From Alphaproteobacteria bacterium (lineage in GTDB: Bacteria > Pseudomonadota > Alphaproteobacteria > UBA2136 > UBA6156), in NCBI GenBank assembly GCA_027489415.1, contig JAIXZU010000033.1, forward strand, positions 1 through 10,458: 10,458 nt of DNA, read 5' to 3'. Positions within the stretch are counted from its first letter, which is position 1, and each line of letters opens with the position of its first letter. The position numbers were made by a program, and so were the translations under genes. Of this stretch, positions 1-6,066 are shown piece after piece. The notes under the pieces are model-generated. The model saw only the letters and a program-made list of their open reading frames with translations, ran no database searches and was not told the DNA's origin.

Positions 1-555
1 CCCGCGCCCGAAGGCTCCACCGCCATGCCCGCCGTCATTCTCCCCCGTAAGTGCGTCACCGAGCTGAAAAAACTCGCCGACGAATCCAAGGAAATCACTC
101 TGACGGTCTCCGAGAAGAAGATTCAGGCCGAAGCCTCCGACATCACCCTCACCAGCAAGGTGATTGACGCAACGTATCCGGACTACGACCGCGTCATCCC
201 CAAAGGCAACCCCACCCAGCTCACTGTCGCCCGCCGCAGCCTGCTCCAGGCCGTGGACCGCGTCAGTATCCTCTCCCACGAGAAAACCCGTTCCGTCCGC
301 TTCAACGCCATCGAAAACGCCCTCGCCCTTTCTGCGAATAACCCGGACCAGGAAAACGCGAACGAAGAAGTAAAGGCGGACTACGCCGGCACCCCGATGG
401 AAATCGGCTTCAACGCCCGCTACCTCTCGGACATCGGCACACAAATTTCCGGGGACGACATCACCTTCTTCCTCAAAGACGCTTCCTCACCCGTACTGGT
501 GAAAGACCCCGCAGACGCCAGCACCACCTTCGTGGTCATGCCGATGCGCGTGTAA
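1..555 (+). CDS. dnaN: DNA polymerase III beta subunit (sliding clamp), C-terminal part
   Basis: The 3' end of the beta-clamp gene, open from the first base of the window, so the N-terminal half lies outside. The clamp is a ring-shaped homodimer that encircles DNA and tethers polymerase III, MutS and other repair factors. About 184 residues are visible, covering the end of domain II and domain III. Support: the segment PAVILPRKCVTELKKL, typical of the start of clamp domain II/III sequences; the repeated clamp fold with a motif like FNARYLSDI near residue 140; and the terminal MPMRV, the usual clamp C-terminus in this group. The ATG at 25 is internal, because the same frame continues to base 1 with clamp-like sequence. 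An intrinsic terminator and recF follow, the common dnaN-recF order. The family call is very secure. Confidence 0.96.
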   Translation, partial: PAPEGSTAMPAVILPRKCVTELKKLADESKEITLTVSEKKIQAEASDITLTSKVIDATYPDYDRVIPKGNPTQLTVARRSLLQAVDRVSILSHEKTRSVRFNAIENALALSANNPDQENANEEVKADYAGTPMEIGFNARYLSDIGTQISGDDITFFLKDASSPVLVKDPADASTTFVVMPMRV

Positions 556-634
556 AATAAAGCCAATAACAGTACGAATAAAAAGGCCACAAGAGCCAAC
601 AACACAGGGCAGTGGGGAAGGCCCATGGTAAAAA

Positions 635-656
635 GGCAGCCGCAAGGCTGCCTTTG
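635..656 (+). terminator. Intrinsic terminator after dnaN
   Basis: A perfect 7-bp G+C-rich stem (GGCAGCC at 635-641, GGCTGCC at 646-652) closes a stable GCAA tetraloop and is followed by TTTGTT. It lies 80 bases past the dnaN stop and 28 bases before the recF start, so it probably ends dnaN transcription and separates it from recF. The T tract is short, so some read-through is possible. Confidence 0.7.
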
Positions 657-670
657 TTGGCTTTATCAGG

Positions 671-676
671 TATAGT
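671..676 (+). promoter_or_regulatory. Possible -10 element for a leaderless recF transcript
   Basis: TATAGT at 671-676 matches the sigma-70 -10 consensus in five of six positions and ends seven bases before the recF ATG at 684, so transcription would begin at or within two bases of the start codon. No Shine-Dalgarno sequence is present between the terminator and the ATG, which fits a leaderless mRNA. No convincing -35 box is seen at the expected distance (648-653 reads CTGCCT), so confidence is low. Confidence 0.3.
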
Positions 677-683
677 CTCACCA

Positions 684-1748
684 ATGCGCCTCTCTCAACT
701 CAAACTCAGCCACTTCAGAAATGTCGCCGCACTGAACCTGAACCTTCCGGAGGACGCCAACCTCATCGCCCTCATCGGCCCCAACGGCAGCGGCAAAACC
801 TCGGTGCTGGAGGCCGTTTCCCTCCTCACCCCCACCCGCGGCCTCCTGACCTCCGACGGCAAATCCCAAATCGGCCACGGCGCCAAGGAATGGGGCATCT
901 GGGCCCAGCTCCACACCGGTGCCGAACTCGGTCAGGTCTACCGCAAGTCCGAACGCATCCTGAATATCGACACCCACCGCGAACCGCTCGAGCACATCGC
1001 GCGCCACGGCAGCATCGTCTGGCTCACCCCCGCCACGGACTTCCTCTTCTCCGGCCCCCCCGCTAACCGCCGCCGCTGGCTGGACGACCTCACAACCGCC
1101 CTCATACCCGCCCACGCGGGCGCCACGGCACGTTTTGCCCAACACCGCCAGTCACGCCTCAAACTGCTCATGAACGGCCACGGAGGAGATTGGCTGGACG
1201 CCGAAGAACGCCTCGCCGCCGAATGGGGCATCCAAGTCCTCAAACACCGCATGGAATACCTCACGCGCCTCGAACCTTTCCTCCAGAACCTCACCCTCGC
1301 CCTCCACGGCAACGCGCTGGAAGTCATGGAGTCCGAAAATCCCGTCCTCGCCCTCAAAGGCAAGTTCGAGCGCTCCCGGGAAATCGACACCCGCATGGGC
1401 CGCACCCACGCTGGCCCCAACACCCTCGAACTCACCGGGCAGTTGATCCTCTCGGACGCCCAATCCATCCCCCTCGCACAGGCCTCCTCCGGCCAGCATA
1501 AGCGCGGCCTTATCCACTGGCTTGTCGGCCACGTCCAGCTCCTCACCCAAGCGCAAAACCGCCCGCCACTGGTTCTGGTGGACGAATTCTCCGCCCACCT
1601 CGACTCCCCGCGCCGCGCCCAGCTCCTCCAAACCCTCACCGAAGCCGGCTGCCAGATCTGGCTCACCGACACCGAAGTCCCACAAATTCCCTTGGCAGGC
1701 CTCCACATCATCCACATGGAAAACGGCCAGCAAAAACAGGGAGCCTAA
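684..1748 (+). CDS. recF: DNA replication and repair protein RecF
   Basis: A cytoplasmic ABC/SMC-like ATPase that acts with RecO and RecR to load RecA at single-strand gaps. The 354 residues are close to the usual RecF length of 350-380. Walker A is GPNGSGKT at residues 32-39, directly followed by the family-typical SVLEAVSLL. The ABC signature is SSGQHKR at 268-274, and Walker B is LVLVDEFS at 296-303 with D300 and E301, followed by the D-loop HLD. The start was set at ATG 684 because MRLSQLKLSHFRN is the canonical RecF N-terminus. The frame stays open upstream to a GTG at 612, but that extension would translate the dnaN terminator. The gene follows dnaN and converges on an unknown leftward gene; its stop codon lies inside a hairpin. 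Confidence 0.95.
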   Translation: MRLSQLKLSHFRNVAALNLNLPEDANLIALIGPNGSGKTSVLEAVSLLTPTRGLLTSDGKSQIGHGAKEWGIWAQLHTGAELGQVYRKSERILNIDTHREPLEHIARHGSIVWLTPATDFLFSGPPANRRRWLDDLTTALIPAHAGATARFAQHRQSRLKLLMNGHGGDWLDAEERLAAEWGIQVLKHRMEYLTRLEPFLQNLTLALHGNALEVMESENPVLALKGKFERSREIDTRMGRTHAGPNTLELTGQLILSDAQSIPLAQASSGQHKRGLIHWLVGHVQLLTQAQNRPPLVLVDEFSAHLDSPRRAQLLQTLTEAGCQIWLTDTEVPQIPLAGLHIIHMENGQQKQGA

Positions 1749-1754
1749 GCTCCC
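1732..1754 (-). terminator. Terminator shared by convergent genes at the recF 3' end
   Basis: GGGAGC (1739-1744) and GCTCCC (1749-1754) pair around the loop CTAA, which contributes to the recF stop codon. Read on the minus strand the hairpin is followed by TGTTTTTG, giving a five-T tract (1732-1736), so it is a good intrinsic terminator for the leftward gene ending at 1793. Read on the plus strand it is followed only by a pyrimidine-rich run, TCATCTCTTCCT, so termination of recF there would be weaker. Confidence 0.55.
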
Positions 1755-1766
1755 TCATCTCTTCCT

Positions 1767-1794
1767 ATAGCCTGAAACCCATAGCCTATAGCCT
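1767..1794. repeat. Three copies of ATAGCCT between convergent genes
   Basis: ATAGCCT occurs at 1767-1773, 1781-1787 and 1788-1794; the last two are in direct tandem. The final copy overlaps the stop codon of the leftward unknown gene. They lie in the short interval after recF. No function is evident; slippage or local duplication could have produced them. Confidence 0.5.
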
Positions 1795-2446
1795 ATTTGC
1801 GCATCCCTTTCAGAATATCAATCACACTCGCCCCCTGCGCACTGCGGCTAATCGTCGCTGCCGGCATCTGCGGTTGCGGTTGGCGCTGAATCGGCTGGCT
1901 GGCCACAGTTTCGCCTTTGGCCATTTTCAGGCGCTCAATCAGGCTTTGCGGGGCAGGGGCGGGGCGTTGTTCCGCCATCATCTGCGTAATGGTCTGCGGC
2001 TGGCTCTTCGGCGCTGGCACGGCAGGGCGCATCATGAAACTGGTCTGGTTGAGTGTCGGGTTAGCCGTCTTCTTCGGTGCCTGCGTGTCGGCAAGGCTCT
2101 GCATCCAGCCGGGCAGGGCGCTGGGCTGGATGTTCTCAACCGCCTGCACCGTGGCTTGCACCTGTCCGGGCAGGGGCGGCAGGCCGCCGGTGCTCACACG
2201 CACGGGGGCGGTCTTCTCGGCCAGCGGCGCCTGCACCTTGCTCGGCAGGCCGGGCCAACGGTCAACGCCTTTCAGCACGTTTTCCAGTTCACTACGGGTA
2301 TAAACGGTTAACAACGCATAACGGCTATCAGGGTACGCCTTTTGCAGCTCGCGCTTAGCCTCGGTCAACTCATTCGCCACCACAGGCGCTACAAACTCCT
2401 CCTTGTCGGAGCGGTTCATCAGAAATCCAAGGTAAGTGGTTGTCAT
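1793..2446 (-). CDS. Hypothetical protein with Pro/Gln-rich linker and twin C-terminal helical motifs
   Basis: I do not recognise this 217-residue protein. Residues 1 to about 68 look folded: a possible short strand (TTTYLGFLMN), a charged helical stretch (NELTEAKRELQKAYPD at 25-40), then YALLTVYTRSELENVLKG. Residues from about 69 to 205 are rich in Pro, Gln, Ala and Ser and are probably disordered. Two similar short helical segments stand out, SLIERLKMAKG at 168-178 and SVIDILKGMRK at 207-217, the second being the extreme C-terminus. There is no signal peptide or membrane span, so it is probably cytoplasmic. The start at 2446 is supported by GGGAGG eight bases upstream. It is read in the same direction as the downstream-lying perM-like gene's strand, 98 bases past that gene's stop, and ends at a shared terminator. 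A scaffold or adaptor role is a guess. Confidence 0.75.
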   Translation of the reverse strand: MTTTYLGFLMNRSDKEEFVAPVVANELTEAKRELQKAYPDSRYALLTVYTRSELENVLKGVDRWPGLPSKVQAPLAEKTAPVRVSTGGLPPLPGQVQATVQAVENIQPSALPGWMQSLADTQAPKKTANPTLNQTSFMMRPAVPAPKSQPQTITQMMAEQRPAPAPQSLIERLKMAKGETVASQPIQRQPQPQMPAATISRSAQGASVIDILKGMRK

Positions 2447-2476
2447 GGCATCAGCCTCCCGCTTTTGTTTGGCTCA

Positions 2477-2504
2477 AGCATACCACCCTCAGTTGCAGGC
2501 ACAA
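2477..2504 (-). promoter_or_regulatory. Candidate promoter of the 217-residue hypothetical gene
   Basis: On the minus strand TTGTGC (2504-2499) and TATGCT (2482-2477) are separated by 16 bases, matching the -35 and -10 consensus at three and four of six positions. Transcription would begin near 2470, giving a leader of about 24 bases that holds the GGGAGG ribosome site before the ATG at 2446. The match is modest; read-through from the perM-like gene is an alternative. Confidence 0.3.
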
Positions 2505-2544
2505 CCCCACCTAACTAAACACTAGGCAGGAAAACTCTTAAAAA

Positions 2545-3651
2545 CTAGTCAACCGCCTCACGCCATTGGGCCAGCACGCGTGGCAGAATCACACTCAATA
2601 CCACGGCTGTCGGTATTGCCAGCAACATGCCGGTAATTCCCGCAAGGGTGCCGCCCGCCAGCAGCGCGAAAATCACCCACAGCGGGTGCAGCCCCACACG
2701 GTTACCCACCAGCATCGGGGTAAACACATAGCCTTCCAGAAATTGCCCAACCATGAAAATCACTCCCAGCAACACATACGGCTCCCACATCTGCAATTGG
2801 TACTGCACCAGCGCCACACCAAACATCAGCGCAATGCCAATGCTGCCACCAATCACGGGCAGGAAAGTCAGCATGCCGGTCAGCAGGCCAATCGCCCAGC
2901 CCAGCTCCAGCGTATCAACCGGTTTACCGGCCAGCCAGCTGGCAAATAATCCAAGGCAGGAAATCGCCGTCGCATAAAACAACCCCAGCGCCACACACAC
3001 ACCCAGCGTGCCACGCAGGTAAGCCGCCATTTTCACATCAATTTCCTGCGCAATCGCCTTGGCATTCTTCCGCCAGCGCTTGGGCAACTGCATGAACACC
3101 CCATCACTAATCCGTGGCCAGTCAATCAGGAAGTAAAACGCCACCACTGGTGTCATCACAATCAGCAACGTCACGTTCACCAGCCATGCAACACCGGAAA
3201 GGGCGCTCTGGGCAGCCGAAACCGTCCATTCCGCCCCTTTGGCGCCAATCATCCCCAGCGGCCGCAGCAGGTTCTCAACGGTTAACTTCACATCCAGCAG
3301 GGCGCCAAGGTTGCCCAGTTTATTGGGCAGCACGAAATGCTGGAGTGTCATCAGGTAAACCGGCAGGCGGCGTAAGAAGCTCGCCAGCTGCTCCACCATC
3401 ATCGGCACTCCCAGCACCAGCCCCAAACCAATCAGGCTAATCGCTGCCGCCACCAGTCCGGCACTGCCCAGCGCGCGGGGCACACCACGGTGGTGCAGGT
3501 AGCTAACCAGCGGGTTCAGCAAATACGCCAGAACCACGCCCACCACAAACGGCAGCAGCATCTCGCTCACCGCATCTAAAAACACCACACTGCCGCCCAC
3601 CAGAAGAATGGTCAGGAAAATCGCCTGCTGTTGTTGTTTGGTAAGGCTCAT
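2545..3651 (-). CDS. AI-2E family (PerM-like) inner-membrane protein
   Basis: A polytopic inner-membrane protein of 368 residues, the normal length for the AI-2E/PerM family (named for a proposed autoinducer-2 exporter; other members have different or unknown roles). Likely membrane segments lie near residues 9-27, 31-49, 65-83, 155-177, 215-240, 252-284, 290-310 and 321-358, with the extended soluble region 85-150 typical of the family between the third and fourth. Diagnostic motifs are LPVIGGSIGIALMFG at 264-278 and the C-terminal block FTPMLVGNRVGLHPLWV followed by the GG and G..GMLLAIP pattern. The start at 3651 is preceded by GAAAGGG a few bases upstream. It is divergent from the SURF1 gene across 86 bases. 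The family call is firm; the substrate is unknown, so no symbol is given. Confidence 0.9.
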   Translation of the reverse strand: MSLTKQQQQAIFLTILLVGGSVVFLDAVSEMLLPFVVGVVLAYLLNPLVSYLHHRGVPRALGSAGLVAAAISLIGLGLVLGVPMMVEQLASFLRRLPVYLMTLQHFVLPNKLGNLGALLDVKLTVENLLRPLGMIGAKGAEWTVSAAQSALSGVAWLVNVTLLIVMTPVVAFYFLIDWPRISDGVFMQLPKRWRKNAKAIAQEIDVKMAAYLRGTLGVCVALGLFYATAISCLGLFASWLAGKPVDTLELGWAIGLLTGMLTFLPVIGGSIGIALMFGVALVQYQLQMWEPYVLLGVIFMVGQFLEGYVFTPMLVGNRVGLHPLWVIFALLAGGTLAGITGMLLAIPTAVVLSVILPRVLAQWREAVD

Positions 3652-3737
3652 GGCGCCCTTTCTTCAGTCTGTGGGTGGGCTTGTTTTAGGTATGCGCACA
3701 GCTTGCCATCACGCACGCCATCGCGCAATGTTAAGCC

Positions 3738-4397
3738 ATGAAAATTCCGGGCGTTCCCACACTATTTTTTTTGGTGCCATTGGCCTTGGGGGTGGAAGCC
3801 GGTCTTCTCAGCCTCGCCAACTGGCAATACCACCGCTACCACCAGCGCCTGACCGAACAATCCACCTTCGCATCACGCCCCACGGTCACGTTAAAAGGCA
3901 CATTCTATCCAGAACAGACCTTTGCCCTCACCAATCAACCCAATCCCCTCAATCCGGAAGCCGAGGTCGGCTGGCGCATTCTCACACCACTGGTCACATC
4001 CTCAGGGACGATAATCATCGACCGCGGCTACCTGCCTGCCACCCTGAATAAGGACAACTCCCCCAACTTCAGCCCCGCCACCCCCACGGAGGACGAAGTC
4101 ACCGGCGTACTCCTGCCCATCCCAGCCCGTAAAGGCTGGCTTCAAGGGCCGGACACCACCACCCACCCCAACCTCCTCGCCTTCCTGAACCCGAGCCTCA
4201 TAACCTCAACCAAACAAACCCATTACCTAGTCGCCCGCACCAGCACCTCCCCCAACCTCACCGCAGTGCCACCACCGCTGCCCGCTCCCTCGCGGCACTT
4301 GTCCTATGCCCTGCAATGGCTTGGTATGGCCTTGGCGTTTCCGGTGTTATGTCTCTTTGGCTGGCTTAAAAATCGCCGCTCATATCCACGGCCTTAG
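3738..4397 (+). CDS. SURF1-family cytochrome oxidase biogenesis protein
   Basis: An inner-membrane protein of 219 residues, slightly short for bacterial SURF1/Shy1 proteins (about 230-250). The family assists assembly of haem-copper oxidase subunit I, probably through haem a handling. It has the expected two-span layout: an N-terminal membrane segment at about 8-27 ending in NWQYHR (W29, Q30, R33), a periplasmic domain, and a C-terminal segment at about 191-210. Family motifs visible are VGWRILTPL (78-85), the GTIIIDRGYLP block (90-100) and HLSYALQW (187-194). The usual Gly before WQ is Asn here. The start is the first possible: TAA lies one codon upstream in frame. No clear Shine-Dalgarno is seen. 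It is not beside cox genes, and its 3' end overlaps murJ by 32 bases on the opposite strand. Confidence 0.88.
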   Translation: MKIPGVPTLFFLVPLALGVEAGLLSLANWQYHRYHQRLTEQSTFASRPTVTLKGTFYPEQTFALTNQPNPLNPEAEVGWRILTPLVTSSGTIIIDRGYLPATLNKDNSPNFSPATPTEDEVTGVLLPIPARKGWLQGPDTTTHPNLLAFLNPSLITSTKQTHYLVARTSTSPNLTAVPPPLPAPSRHLSYALQWLGMALAFPVLCLFGWLKNRRSYPRP

Positions 4398-5988
4398 CCC
4401 CTTTGCCGACTTTCATCTTCCGCCGGTTGCGCATGTCGCGCACCACCTGCCGCAGGTTCAAAAGTCCGGTCAACTCAATCCCCACCACAAACACGCTGCC
4501 CGCAAAGCCCATCGTCACCACCAGCCATGCCAGCTTGGCTATCAGTCCCCAATCGTTGGAATACGGCACACCGAACTTGATACCCAGCAACACGCAGGCC
4601 ATCGCGCCACTTACTATCAGCATCTTGCCCACGTCACGGCGTAGGGCAGGGCGGTCAATGCTCAACACCCCTTTTTGGTTGAGCCAATACCACTGCAACG
4701 CCGCATTGGTATAACCGCCAATCGCCGTCGCCACCGCAATCCCGATAAACGCCGTCTGCTGCAAATACCCCTGCTGCCACACAATCACAAAAATCGCATT
4801 AATCACCCCGTTCACCAACAGCGCCAACGCACCGGCCTTCACCGGGCTCACCGGGTCTTCCGCCGCAAAAAACGCCGGCGCGGTCACTTTGGTCAGAATA
4901 TACGCAGGCAGTCCAATCACATAGCCCATCATCGTCCACGCCGTGGCCTGCGCCGCAAACGCGCTCATTTCACCATGCTGCAGCAGGGTCATCATCATCT
5001 CGGGCGCCAGTAAAAACAGCCCGACACAACTCCCCAGCGCCAGCGCCAAACACCCCCCCAGCGCATTGGTGAAGGCCTGCGTCGCGCCCTTGTTGTCACC
5101 CGCACCCAGCAACACCGAAAGGTGCGGCAGCAGCACCGTCGCCACCGCAATCCCAATCAACGCCAGCGGCAACTGGTAAAACCGGTTGGCGTACTGCAAA
5201 AACGCAATCGTCCCTTCACCCATGAAACTCGCCGCCGTGTTATCAATAATCAAACTCAGCTGTAACACGCCCACGCCAATCGCCGCAGGCCCCATCCGCA
5301 CCAGCAAGGGCTTCAAGTCCTTGTGCTTGGGCAACCACATCAGCCGCAGCTTCAGCCCCAGCTTCTTCACCGCCCACAGCATATAAATCGCCTGGCCAAC
5401 CCCGCCTAACGGAATTGCCCACGCCGCCGCCTCCACCGGCCGCATGCCGCCTTCCGGCAACGCAAACAGGCACACCAAAATGCTCAGGTTCAACAACGCC
5501 GGCACCATCGCATACGCTGCAAACTGGCCGAACGTATTGCACATCGCCCCCAAAAACGCCGCCAGCGTAATCAGCCCCAGGTACGGGAACGTAATCCGCC
5601 CCAGCTCCACCGCCAAATCAAACTTCTCCGGCTGCCCCACCCAGCCACTGGCCAGTACACTCACCAGCACCGGCATGAACACGATCCCCAGCAAAGTCAC
5701 CAGTGTCACCACTGGCAATAACCAGCTCAGTGTCGCACTCGCAAATTCAATCGCATCTTCACGGCTTTTCGCCTTGTGGCGTGCCAGCAAGGGCACAAAC
5801 GCCACGTTAAAGGCACCCTCTCCAAACAACCGCCGCAACAGGTTCGGCAGCATCAGCGCAATGAAGAACGCATCCGCCGCAGTCCCCGCCCCCAGCTTGT
5901 TGGCAATCAGCAAATCCCTTGCAAACCCAAGCCCACGGCTCGCCGCCGTCCAGAAAGCCACAATCACCGAATTCTTCAAAATCGCCAC
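4366..5988 (-). CDS. murJ: Lipid II flippase MurJ (MviN)
   Basis: A MOP-superfamily inner-membrane flippase that moves lipid-linked peptidoglycan precursor to the periplasmic face. The 540 residues and roughly 14 hydrophobic spans match the family (about 510-540). The N-terminal signature is clear: R18, R24, D39 in GTAADAFF, P48, R52 and E57 in LFGEGAF, all at the numbering of E. coli MurJ. Around 266-289 the family block reads YANRFYQLPLALIG, with Asn268 and Gln272 at the positions of E. coli Asp269 and Glu273, while the arginine (R269) is kept. The start is a GTG at 5986-5988, supported by GAGG seven bases upstream. It follows mutS by 77 bases on the same strand, and its 3' end overlaps the SURF1 gene. 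The last residues are basic and cytoplasmic in character. Confidence 0.95.
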   Translation of the reverse strand: MAILKNSVIVAFWTAASRGLGFARDLLIANKLGAGTAADAFFIALMLPNLLRRLFGEGAFNVAFVPLLARHKAKSREDAIEFASATLSWLLPVVTLVTLLGIVFMPVLVSVLASGWVGQPEKFDLAVELGRITFPYLGLITLAAFLGAMCNTFGQFAAYAMVPALLNLSILVCLFALPEGGMRPVEAAAWAIPLGGVGQAIYMLWAVKKLGLKLRLMWLPKHKDLKPLLVRMGPAAIGVGVLQLSLIIDNTAASFMGEGTIAFLQYANRFYQLPLALIGIAVATVLLPHLSVLLGAGDNKGATQAFTNALGGCLALALGSCVGLFLLAPEMMMTLLQHGEMSAFAAQATAWTMMGYVIGLPAYILTKVTAPAFFAAEDPVSPVKAGALALLVNGVINAIFVIVWQQGYLQQTAFIGIAVATAIGGYTNAALQWYWLNQKGVLSIDRPALRRDVGKMLIVSGAMACVLLGIKFGVPYSNDWGLIAKLAWLVVTMGFAGSVFVVGIELTGLLNLRQVVRDMRNRRKMKVGKGAKAVDMSGDF

Positions 5989-6028
5989 AGCAAAACCTCA
6001 ATCACTTAATAATTATCGCACCCTAACA

Positions 6029-6049
6029 CTGGCGAAATCCCTACGCCAG
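6029..6049 (-). other. Small hairpin between mutS and murJ
   Basis: CTGGCG (6029-6034) and CGCCAG (6044-6049) form a 6-bp stem around a nine-base loop in the 77-base gap. On the transcribed minus strand it is followed by TGTTAGGGTG, without a T tract, so it is not a standard terminator. It could stabilise or partly separate the mutS and murJ messages. The A+T-rich stretch after it (GATAATTATTAAG on the minus strand) could hold a murJ promoter, but no paired -35 box convinces. Confidence 0.3.
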
Positions 6050-6066
6050 CCATCTGTTCGGCTGCT

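Noticed and set aside
612..683. Upstream GTG start extending RecF by 24 residues
   Set aside because: The extension translates the dnaN terminator hairpin and is unlike RecF; homology begins exactly at the ATG at 684.
678..1733. Long open frames opposite recF, and similarly opposite mutS and murJ
   Set aside because: High G+C creates long antisense frames; their products are Arg/Pro/Ala-rich without domains, while the sense frames are clear family members.
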